Positions 24,883-32,385 of a stretch of DNA of 64,000 bases are shown here, piece by piece. How positions within the stretch are numbered: position 1 is the first letter of the stretch; the number at the start of each line of letters is the position of its first letter. Below the pieces are notes generated by a model, which was given only the letters and a program-made list of their open reading frames with translations, ran no database searches and was not told the origin of the DNA. Made by a program: the position numbers and the translations under genes. Source of the DNA: an uncultured Draconibacterium sp. (GTDB lineage Bacteria; Bacteroidota; Bacteroidia; Bacteroidales; Prolixibacteraceae); the NCBI RefSeq assembly GCF_963676815.1, contig NZ_OY781365.1, forward strand, positions 620,001-684,000, in the 5' to 3' direction.

Positions 24883-24996
24883 AACTGAACCACAGATAAA
24901 AGACTAAACGACCTTATTAACAATTGTTGATAACTGCGGTTAATTCATGGTGGATATAAACGACTGAAAATCACTTGTATTTTTCATTTTTCGCTG

Positions 24997-25004
24997 TATA
25001 TTTG
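24997..25004 (+). promoter_or_regulatory. Bacteroidota-type -7 promoter box for the candidate RNA
   Basis: TATATTTG fits the Bacteroidota -7 consensus TAnnTTTG, and TTG at 24975-24977 gives a -33 element 19 bases upstream. The predicted start of transcription is near 25010, where the structured, non-coding stretch begins. Confidence 0.55.
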
Positions 25005-25009
25005 ATCTA

Positions 25010-25530
25010 TCAGGTGAGCGATAAAAGGCTGCTTGGAAATTGCGGAAACGGGGAAAGTTTCTTAGTCGGAACCGGAACCATTTCATCCCACCCCTCGGGG
25101 CGGCGCAACGAAAAAGCTGAAGTTTGAACGCGATATTCTGGAGTATCAAAGTTCAGGCAATCATCTGAAAGAAGTTCCAGAAGTTCTTTCAAGATTGGGT
25201 CATCAGGCAGGAAGTAAAAAGATCAAGGTCTAAACTGCGAAACTGCACAACGAAAACGAGGCAACTCAAACCCGTTGATTGGAAAAGAGACATCCTTAGG
25301 GATTAACTGAATACACTGAAAGACACTTCGTTCAGGAAGGTAAGCGCGATTACCGAAAGGACAACCGGAAGGCTTAGCCGTAGAAAGCAAAGCCGGAAAG
25401 TAAAGGCAAAAGCCGATTCGAAAGAAAAAGCCAATGCCGGTCGTAATAACCGTAGCCTGGCACCAAAAGCAACTTCGGTTGCTTGACAGTGAATGGGAGC
25501 TATTCGTAACAGAGTAGTTCCCATTTGTGT
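25010..25530 (+). ncRNA. Candidate structured non-coding RNA of about 520 nt
   Basis: The 712-base space between the fucosidase and kdsA has no convincing reading frame but is dense in hairpins. GAAAC/GTTTC is at 25045-25061; CCCC/GGGG at 25091-25100; 8-bp TGAAAGAA/TTCTTTCA at 25166-25191; CTGAA/TTCAG at 25316-25335; GGTAA/TTACC at 25339-25354; and a 7-bp stem capped by a UUCG tetraloop at 25467-25484. The 3' end is an 11-bp stem at 25492-25525 (one G-U) followed by GTGTTTTAT, which could terminate. A good promoter box precedes it. Purine-rich loops and the local rise in GC resemble large bacterial RNAs. I tested it mentally against tmRNA, RNase P RNA, SRP RNA and 6S RNA and found none of their signature segments. 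Identity unknown; 24883-24996 shows nothing else. Confidence 0.5.
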
Positions 25531-25594
25531 TTTATACACCTGCCTCAACCATAACCCAAACATTCTTATTATTTTTAGCGCAAAAAGTAATACC

Positions 25595-26413
25595 ATGATA
25601 CCACAAATAGATAAACTTAAAAATACCGACAGCGGAAATTTCTTTTTAATGGCCGGACCATGTGCCATTGAAAGCGAAACCATGGCAATGGAAATTGCTG
25701 AAAAAGTGGTTGCCATAACCGAGAAACTCAAAATCCCATACATTTTCAAAGGCTCGTACCGAAAAGCCAACCGTTCGCGCCTCGATTCGTTTACAGGAAT
25801 CGGCGACGAAAAAGCGCTGAAAATTCTGCAGAAGGTTGGCGATACTTTTAATATTCCGGTTGTAACTGATATTCACACGGCCGACGAAGCTGCAATGGCT
25901 GCCGAATATGTTGACGTGTTACAGATACCTGCATTTTTATGCCGGCAAACCGATATTTTAGTAGCTGCCGCAAAAACCGGCAAGGTGGTAAATATAAAAA
26001 AGGGACAATTTCTTTCGGCAGATGCTATGCAGTTTGCAATAAATAAAGTGCGCGAAAGCGGCAACAACAACATTGCACTTACCGAGAGAGGCACAACCTT
26101 TGGCTACCAGGATTTGGTGGTGGATTACCGTGGCATTCCGGTAATGAAAGAAATGGAAGTACCCGTTGTACTCGACATTACACACTCGCTGCAACAACCC
26201 AACCAGGCCAGTGGTGTTACCGGTGGCAAACCCGAGTTGATAGAAACTGTTGCACGCGCCGGAATTGCTGTTGGTGCCGATGGAATTTTTATCGAAACAC
26301 ATCCTAATCCAACCGAGGCAAAATCGGATGGTGCCAATATGTTAAAACTCGATTTACTTGAATCGTTGCTTACCAAACTGGTTCTTTTAAAACAAACCGT
26401 TAATAAACTTTAG
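25595..26413 (+). CDS. kdsA: 3-deoxy-8-phosphooctulonate (KDO-8-P) synthase
   Basis: A 272-residue aldolase-type enzyme condensing phosphoenolpyruvate with arabinose 5-phosphate, the first committed step of lipopolysaccharide inner-core KDO. The start at 25595 (MIPQIDKLKN) is right; upstream in-frame codons run into the structured region. Seen: LMAGPCAIESETMAMEIAE, FKGSYRKANRSR, VVTDIHTADEAA, LQIPAFLCRQTD, NIKKGQFLSADAMQ, TERGTTFGYQDLVVDYR and FIETHPNPTEAKSDGAN. The short Cys-containing PCAIES motif is normal for the family. It is followed after one base by a Tat-signal protein. Confidence 0.95.
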   Translation: MIPQIDKLKNTDSGNFFLMAGPCAIESETMAMEIAEKVVAITEKLKIPYIFKGSYRKANRSRLDSFTGIGDEKALKILQKVGDTFNIPVVTDIHTADEAAMAAEYVDVLQIPAFLCRQTDILVAAAKTGKVVNIKKGQFLSADAMQFAINKVRESGNNNIALTERGTTFGYQDLVVDYRGIPVMKEMEVPVVLDITHSLQQPNQASGVTGGKPELIETVARAGIAVGADGIFIETHPNPTEAKSDGANMLKLDLLESLLTKLVLLKQTVNKL

Positions 26414-26414
26414 T

Positions 26415-26828
26415 ATGAAAAACAGAAGATCGTTTATTAAAAAACTGGCAGCAAGTGCAACATTTGCAGGTTTGCTTCCTCTGGCAAAAAAAGCCACCGC
26501 TGCGGACGTAAAACTTCAGGGCACCTTAATTCATCATGTATTTTTTTGGTTGAAAGAACCAGCAAACGAAGCACACAAAAAGCAGTTAGTTGAAGCATTG
26601 CACCAACTCACAAAAGTAAAAACTATAAAAGTGAGCCATATCGGATTTCCGGCCTCAACTGAAGACCGCGATGTAGTTGATCATTCGTATTCGGTATCCT
26701 ACCTGGCAATGTTCGATAGCCAGGCCGACCAGGATTCGTACCAGGTTGATCCGATTCACCTAAAATTTGTAGAGGAAAACCAGCACCTTTGGAGTAAGGT
26801 TGTGGTTTACGACTCCACTGATATTTAA
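26415..26828 (+). CDS. Dabb-domain protein with Tat signal
   Basis: A 137-residue protein with an N-terminal twin-arginine signal (NRRSFIKKLAASATFAGL, RR at residues 4-5 of the motif region) and one stress-responsive A/B barrel (Dabb, ferredoxin-like dimer) domain: GTLIHHVFFWLKEPANEAHKKQ at its first strand and helix, then VSYLAMFDSQADQDSYQVDP. Dabb proteins have mixed roles; substrate unknown. It begins one base after the kdsA stop, so the two form one transcript. Immediately downstream is the 42-bp repeat array. Confidence 0.83.
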   Translation: MKNRRSFIKKLAASATFAGLLPLAKKATAADVKLQGTLIHHVFFWLKEPANEAHKKQLVEALHQLTKVKTIKVSHIGFPASTEDRDVVDHSYSVSYLAMFDSQADQDSYQVDPIHLKFVEENQHLWSKVVVYDSTDI

Positions 26829-26849
26829 ATACTACCAATAAACACCTTT

Positions 26850-27143
26850 GCTGCCTTGCCGAAAAACTTCGGCAAGCAAAAAAACACTTTTGCTACCCTG
26901 CCGAAAAACTTCGGCAAGCAAAAAAACACTTTTGCTACCCTGCCGAGAAACTTCGGCAAGCAAAAAAATACTTTTGATACCCTGCCGAGAAACTTCGGCA
27001 AGCAAAAAAATACTTTTGATACCCTGCCGAGAAACTTCGGCAAGCAAAAAAACACTTTTGATACCCTGCCGAAAAACTTCGGCAAACAAAAAAAAAGGTT
27101 TGCTACCCTGCTGAAAAACTTCGGGAAGCAAGAAAAGCAATTG
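26850..27143. repeat. Seven tandem 42-bp repeats, each with a terminator-like palindrome
   Basis: Units start at 26850, 26892, 26934, 26976, 27018, 27060 and 27102. Each holds TTGCCGAA/CTGCCGAG, AAAC, TTCGGCAAG and then a run of seven or more A. The core GCCGAA-AAC-TTCGGC folds into a hairpin on either strand and the A-run on one strand is a T-run on the other. Units 1-6 are nearly identical; unit 7 is degenerate. The array lies exactly between two converging genes, so it can act as serial terminators, chiefly for the minus-strand direction by its T-run placement. Because 42 is a multiple of three, long open frames run through it on both strands; these are not genes. Confidence 0.93.
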
Positions 27144-27192
27144 TCTCTTTAGATTAAAAAAGTATACGACCGTAAAAACGGGCTTTCCGGCA

Positions 27193-28425
27193 TTAATAAA
27201 AAAACAGGTAAGCCAGCAAAATTGAAGCGATTATGCCGGTAAAATCGGCAATTAATCCACAAACCACTGCATAGCGGGTATTCTTAATTCCAACGGCACC
27301 AAAATATACGGCCAGAATATAAAATGTAGTATCGGTAGCTCCCTGCACTGTGCTGGCTACGCGTCCAACAAACGAGTCGGCTCCATAAGTTGTCATGGCA
27401 TCCACCATCATTCCGCGGGCACCACTGCCGCTCAACGGTTTCATTAAAGCTGTTGGTAAGGCCGGAGTAAAATCAGCATTTATTCCCATTTGCTCAAAAG
27501 CCCAGGTAACACCGGCAACCACCCACTCCATTGCTCCCGATGCGCGGAAAACACCAATAGCAACCAAAATAGCAACCAGGTATGGAATAATTTTTACCGC
27601 CGTTTTAAATCCGTCTTTTGCCCCCTCGATAAAAGCCTCGTAAACGTTTACTTTTCGGAACAGGGCCATAAGTATAAATGCCACAATTACCGTAAAGAGT
27701 ATAAAGTTGCTGGCCACATTCGACACTTGTGTAATGGCATCCTTATCAAGCGTTGAGAAGTACCAGATGATACCCACAATTATAGCTGTTAATCCACCCA
27801 GATAAGCCATAATGGTTTTATCAAGCAGGTTAATTTTTTGATAGAGCGCCACCGATATTAAGCCGGCAATGGTTGAAAAGTAGGTAGCTAACAAAATCGG
27901 AATAAATATATCGGAAGGATTTACGGCCCCCAGCTGTGCCCGGTAAACCATAATACTAATGGGTAACAAGGTGAGTCCCGAGGTATTCAGAACCAAGAAC
28001 ATTATTTGCGCATTCGAGGCAGTATTTTTGTTCGGATTGGTTTCCTGCATTTCTTTCATGGCCTGTAATCCCATTGGTGTTGCAGCATTGTCGAGGTTAA
28101 GCATATTGGCCGCAATGTTCATTAGAATTGATCCGTGTGCCGGATGCTCCTTCCCCAGCTCAGGAAACAGTTTATTAAAAAACGGTCCGATTACTTTCGA
28201 GAATACATGCACAATTCCCCCCTTCTCTCCTATTTTCATTATCCCCATCCAAAGGGTAAGCACACCAGTTAATCCCAGCGATATTTCGAAACCGGTTTTG
28301 GCCATATCGAAAGTAGCTTGCACCATTTCGGTAAAAACCTGCGTGTCGCCCAGGAAAATAAGTTTTACAAGGGCAATCAGAAATGCAACCACAAAGAAAA
28401 AGATGAAAAGATAGTTCAGTGCCAT
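27193..28425 (-). CDS. Nucleoside-recognition (Gate) domain membrane protein, SpmA-SpmB fusion
   Basis: A polytopic membrane protein of 410 residues from the ATG at 28425 (MALNYLFIFFF); a 21-codon longer frame is less likely. Its two halves correspond to SpmA (with NMLNLDNAATPMGLQAMKEM and LNTSGLTLLPIS) and SpmB (with LPTALMKPLSGSGARGMM and QGATDTTFYILAVYFGAVG). In Bacillus the separate proteins affect spore core dehydration; in non-sporulating Bacteroidota the fused form is common and its cargo unknown. Around eight to ten membrane segments are visible. The unit ends into the 42-bp repeat array. Confidence 0.87.
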   Translation of the reverse strand: MALNYLFIFFFVVAFLIALVKLIFLGDTQVFTEMVQATFDMAKTGFEISLGLTGVLTLWMGIMKIGEKGGIVHVFSKVIGPFFNKLFPELGKEHPAHGSILMNIAANMLNLDNAATPMGLQAMKEMQETNPNKNTASNAQIMFLVLNTSGLTLLPISIMVYRAQLGAVNPSDIFIPILLATYFSTIAGLISVALYQKINLLDKTIMAYLGGLTAIIVGIIWYFSTLDKDAITQVSNVASNFILFTVIVAFILMALFRKVNVYEAFIEGAKDGFKTAVKIIPYLVAILVAIGVFRASGAMEWVVAGVTWAFEQMGINADFTPALPTALMKPLSGSGARGMMVDAMTTYGADSFVGRVASTVQGATDTTFYILAVYFGAVGIKNTRYAVVCGLIADFTGIIASILLAYLFFY

Positions 28426-28582
28426 TCTGCCAATTGAAATAAAATTAAATATTAGCCTGCGCAACTGCGGGTTTCGTGCCACAGGCAAAGCATTGTAAAA
28501 ATATAAATCTATCGTCCAACTGCAAAGTTAATCGTGAATTGGGAGTAAAATTATTCGCCCGGGCAAGCGCTAGAATATTGTA

Positions 28583-30412
28583 CTAGTCCTCGTCAATATA
28601 TTCCGGACGCTGCTGTAACACACCTTTCTGCAGGTCAATCTGGTCTTTCGGAACTGGCATATATTTATCGTCGTTGGTAAATTCTGCATTTTGCCATTGA
28701 TATGATTGTCTACTCTCAAAATCCCCATCCTTAAAACGATTCAATACCTCTGCCATGCTTTGTCCACCAATCTTGTTTGGCAAATTATCCCAGCGTCGCA
28801 AATCAAAAAAGCGTCTGCCTTCAGTGGCAAATTCCAGTCGCTGCTCCCATTGCACTGCACGCATAGCTTCATCGGCATTGGCAAACGAAGAATATAATCC
28901 TATTTTGTAATTTGCTGCCGGTTGCTCCCAATCTACATCTCCACCAGTCTGGTAATCATCATCGGTAGTACCTTCTCCCCATGGATAAACCGATTGGGGT
29001 AGCGAATCGATCAATACTTTTCCCATAACCACTTCGTTTCCGGCACGTTCACGCACCTGGTTTACGAAATCAAGCGCGGTAGCCAAATCGCCTTCTGCTG
29101 CTGCCACCTCGGCGCGCCACAATAACACGTGTGCATACCTCAAATAACGGTAGTTATTGGCATTTATTCCTGTCATCCATCCTGTTGTTGTTGATAAAGT
29201 GTAGCGTTGATATTTATAGAAGAAAGTTTTTATAGCCGGCAAATACGGGCCACCATCCGGTTGGCGTCGTACCCAATCATAACCACGATTAATGCCCCAA
29301 TCGAGAAATGGTATTCCACGGCGGCTGATAGTCCAGTCTATTCTTGGATCAAGCAGATCATTTGCAGTTGTAAAACGTTCATCAGACCGCAGGCCCTGAT
29401 CATTTTTCAGATCGGTGTCACCAAAGTTTTCAAAAAGCGGTAGTCCCTGCTCGTCTACTTTATAAGCATTAGCCAGGTTTTGCGATGTTTGATGAAAACC
29501 ACAACACATACCGATATCGCCTCCGTGCGGCCAATTCAGGCCAATTCCCATTTCAGCATTCAACGATTCATTTATATCGTTTACATTAGCCTGAATTTCA
29601 AAAATCGATTCAATGTTATTGTTCTTCTCAATTCTGAAATTATCAAAGAAATTGGGCATTAACGCATACTTTCCGCTGGCAATTATTTCATCCAACAGCG
29701 GTTTGGCTTTTGCATACTCAAGCTCCTCGAGATATGAACGGGCCGCCAAAGCCATAGCTGCATATTTGGTTGGTCGGCCAACATCTTCCTGCGAATCGGG
29801 TAAGTTTTCCCAGGCAAACTGTAAATCGTTAATTATAAATTGTAATACCTCGCCGGCCTCATTAACGTTGGAAACCATAGCAGGATCCTTCACGTTTTCA
29901 TTAATAATTGGAATATAGTCGCCAAATACCAGCCAGGCCTCAAAATAAAATAGTGCCCGCAAAAAACGTGCTTCGGCCTCAAATTCGGCCGCTTCTTCCT
30001 GCGTAATATCAGTTGTTTTAGCCAATATCCTTAGTACATCATTTGCACGAAAGACTCCCAAACCGAATGCCCATTGCCATTTGTCTTCGCAGTAGGTATT
30101 TGTTACACGCACATCCCAAAGCTCGATATCGTGAACATCGCCACTTGATGTAAACTCCGGTGTTATATAGGCATCGTCAGATGCACCGGACCCAAAAGTC
30201 CAGTTCTGAATGGAAGCTCCCCATGATACTTCCCATAACGAGCTGCCCTGAACCATAGCATAGGTACCGATCAACAGCGCATTAATTCCTTTGGCATCCG
30301 TGAAATAGTTTTCAGAGTCGATTCCGGGTGGCTCTTTGGTAAGAAAATCATCGGAACAAGAACTGATAACAATGATAAGAGTTAATAGAACAAATCGTTT
30401 GAACAGGTGCAT
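28583..30412 (-). CDS. SusD/RagB outer-membrane glycan-binding lipoprotein, second copy
   Basis: A 609-residue SusD-family surface lipoprotein. The signal peptide ends at the lipobox ISSC (Cys about 19) followed by SDDFLTKEPPG. TPR-like helices include ARFLRALFYFEAWLVFGDYIP and YAAMALAARSYLEELEYAKA; the C-terminal block holds QWEQRLEFATEGRRFFDLRRW. It is a clear paralogue of the SusD upstream, sharing the unusual GGDIGMCCGFHQ segment. It is the third gene after susC, separated from the first SusD by a terminator at 30461-30486 with no obvious new promoter, so lower expression is expected. It binds a glycan at the outer surface and passes it to SusC. Confidence 0.93.
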   Translation of the reverse strand: MHLFKRFVLLTLIIVISSCSDDFLTKEPPGIDSENYFTDAKGINALLIGTYAMVQGSSLWEVSWGASIQNWTFGSGASDDAYITPEFTSSGDVHDIELWDVRVTNTYCEDKWQWAFGLGVFRANDVLRILAKTTDITQEEAAEFEAEARFLRALFYFEAWLVFGDYIPIINENVKDPAMVSNVNEAGEVLQFIINDLQFAWENLPDSQEDVGRPTKYAAMALAARSYLEELEYAKAKPLLDEIIASGKYALMPNFFDNFRIEKNNNIESIFEIQANVNDINESLNAEMGIGLNWPHGGDIGMCCGFHQTSQNLANAYKVDEQGLPLFENFGDTDLKNDQGLRSDERFTTANDLLDPRIDWTISRRGIPFLDWGINRGYDWVRRQPDGGPYLPAIKTFFYKYQRYTLSTTTGWMTGINANNYRYLRYAHVLLWRAEVAAAEGDLATALDFVNQVRERAGNEVVMGKVLIDSLPQSVYPWGEGTTDDDYQTGGDVDWEQPAANYKIGLYSSFANADEAMRAVQWEQRLEFATEGRRFFDLRRWDNLPNKIGGQSMAEVLNRFKDGDFESRQSYQWQNAEFTNDDKYMPVPKDQIDLQKGVLQQRPEYIDED

Positions 30413-30460
30413 AGTTTATGGTTTAGCGGTTGTGATTTTGGCTGAATTAAAAGTACAAAA

Positions 30461-30486
30461 AAAGAGGGACTTTACAGCCCCTCTTT
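30461..30486 (-). terminator. Intrinsic terminator between the two susD genes
   Basis: Arms AAAGAGGG (30461-30468) and CCCTCTTT (30479-30486) with a ten-base loop. In the minus direction it is followed by a run of T (TTTTTTT). It sits 24 bases after the stop of the first susD gene and 49 bases before the second, inside the operon. Confidence 0.8.
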
Positions 30487-30509
30487 CATTCAAACCAAAT
30501 CTCCATTTA

Positions 30510-32348
30510 TTATTTGTATTCCGGACGTTGTTCCAGAATACCGACTTGTTGATCTAACTGACTTTGTGGAATAGGCATGTATTTGTCGGCATCATTGAAA
30601 GTGAAACCTGACATACCCGCAGCTGACGTACGTACTCTCTGGTCGCCTGAAGCGAAATCATTAAGTATCTCTGCCATACTCTTACCACCAATTTTATTAG
30701 GAAGACCATCCCAACGACGAAGATCGAAGAAACGGAAACCTTCGGTAGCCAACTCTAAACGTTGCTCCCACTGAACAGCTTCCATAGCTTCATTTGCATC
30801 GGCAAACGAAGTGTACAAACCAATTTGGTAATTGGCTGCTGGTTGTGTCCAATCTACAGCACCACCTGCCATATAATCAGCATCTGTTGAGCCTTCGCCC
30901 CATGGATATACTGATGCAGGTAATTTATTAATAAGCACTTTACCCATTACTGGCTCACTATCCATAGCGCGCTGACGAATCATATTTACATATGTACGAG
31001 CAGTTTCCAAATCGCCACGGTAAGCAGCACATTCTGCTTTCCAAAGGATAATATGAGTGTAACGTATGTAACGGTAGTTATTCGCATTAATACCGGTTTG
31101 CCATCCTGTGGTAGTTGATAAGCTGAAACGCTCCGACTTTTTAAAGAATGGTTTTGCTACTGGCAAGTAAGGACCACCGTCTGCTTGTTTACGAATCCAG
31201 TTAGCACCTCTGTTAATTCCCCAATCTTTGTAAGGAATACCACGACGGCTAATAGTATGGTCAACGCGTGGGTCTAATGCGTGATCAGTAGGAACAAATT
31301 CATCCTCTGAAGCAACACCCTGGTCGTTTGCCAAATCGGTATCGTTAAAAGTATCGAACATTGGTAAACCGTTTTCGTCTACTTTATAAGCATTGAAAAG
31401 GTTTTGTGAAGGCTGGTGGAATCCACAGCACATACCGATGTCGCCACCGTGAGGCCAGTTCAAACCAATACCCATCTCACCATTCAATGATTCGTTGATA
31501 TCGTTAACATTCGACTGAATTTCGAAAATAGATTCTTCGTTATTGTTTGTTTCAATATTGAAGTTATCCATAAAATCGCCGGCCAATGTAAATTCGCCAC
31601 TTGCAATAATTTGATCGAGTAAAGCTTCTGCTTCCGAGTATTTCAAATCTTGCAGGTATGCTCGTGCAGCCAATGCCATAGCAGCATATTTAGTTGCACG
31701 TCCCGGCTGAGCCTGAGAAGCAGGTAAAGTACTTGCAGCATAAGCTAAATCATCAGTGATGAAATTAAGAACAGCACCCTCGGCATTAACGTTGGTTACC
31801 TGTGTAGGATCTTCAACGTTTTCATCTAAAATAGGTAGGTAATCACCAAATACCAAACGAGCCTCAAAATAAAATAAAGCGCGAAGGAATCTGGCCTGAG
31901 CTCTGAATTGCGATGCCTGATCTGCAGTAATCGTTCCGGCTTCTTCAGTCTGATTGATTACACGAATCGTTTTATTAGCACGGTCAACACCCATACCAAA
32001 TGCCCATTGCCATTTGTCAGCCGGATAGTTATTAGTAGATTGAACTACCCAGTGTTCGATGTCGTTAGCCGGAGTCTGGTCAGTTATCTCCGATCCTTTG
32101 TATGCATCGTCAGATGCAGCTGAACCGTAAGTCCAGTTTTGTATTGAAGCTCCCCAAGAAATTTCCCATAGAGAACTACCGCTTACCATTGCATACGTAC
32201 CGATCAGCAATGCATCAATACCGGTAGCATCGTAGAAAACGTTCTCTGAAGTGGAACCAGGAGGTTCCTTTGTCAGAAAGTCTTCAGAACATGAATATGA
32301 CATGGTTAGTAAAAACACTACAACCATTAATATTGATAGTTTTTTCAT
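30510..32348 (-). CDS. SusD/RagB outer-membrane glycan-binding lipoprotein, first copy
   Basis: A 612-residue SusD-family lipoprotein from the ATG at 32348; signal peptide MKKLSILMVVVFLLTMSYSC with Cys about 20, then SEDFLTKEPPG. Same architecture as the downstream copy: ARFLRALFYFEARLVFGDYLP, YAAMALAARAYLQDLKYSEA, GGDIGMCCGFHQ, LRRWDGLPNKIGG. It follows susC after 37 bases, the normal SusC-SusD arrangement, and would form the lid of the SusC barrel. Having two SusD lids for one SusC suggests alternate lids or an old duplication being kept. Glycan specificity cannot be read from the sequence. Confidence 0.95.
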   Translation of the reverse strand: MKKLSILMVVVFLLTMSYSCSEDFLTKEPPGSTSENVFYDATGIDALLIGTYAMVSGSSLWEISWGASIQNWTYGSAASDDAYKGSEITDQTPANDIEHWVVQSTNNYPADKWQWAFGMGVDRANKTIRVINQTEEAGTITADQASQFRAQARFLRALFYFEARLVFGDYLPILDENVEDPTQVTNVNAEGAVLNFITDDLAYAASTLPASQAQPGRATKYAAMALAARAYLQDLKYSEAEALLDQIIASGEFTLAGDFMDNFNIETNNNEESIFEIQSNVNDINESLNGEMGIGLNWPHGGDIGMCCGFHQPSQNLFNAYKVDENGLPMFDTFNDTDLANDQGVASEDEFVPTDHALDPRVDHTISRRGIPYKDWGINRGANWIRKQADGGPYLPVAKPFFKKSERFSLSTTTGWQTGINANNYRYIRYTHIILWKAECAAYRGDLETARTYVNMIRQRAMDSEPVMGKVLINKLPASVYPWGEGSTDADYMAGGAVDWTQPAANYQIGLYTSFADANEAMEAVQWEQRLELATEGFRFFDLRRWDGLPNKIGGKSMAEILNDFASGDQRVRTSAAGMSGFTFNDADKYMPIPQSQLDQQVGILEQRPEYK

Positions 32349-32385
32349 AATACTTATCTGTTTTATATTCAAATTAAATTAACTA

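Noticed and set aside
25010..25192. Short frames on both strands of the RNA region (about 55-60 residues)
   Set aside because: No start signals, no family and interrupted by stops; stems explain the sequence better.
25303..25770. Minus-strand frame of 155 residues over the candidate RNA and the start of kdsA
   Set aside because: Overlaps kdsA in antisense and has low-complexity hydrophobic composition without a family; better explained by the RNA region.
26850..27143. CRISPR array
   Set aside because: The units are contiguous with no variable spacers and no cas genes nearby.
26825..27152. Long open frames on both strands through 26825-27152 with 14-residue repeats
   Set aside because: They arise because the repeat is 42 bases, a multiple of three; the DNA palindromes and A-runs explain the sequence and all frames look alike in length.
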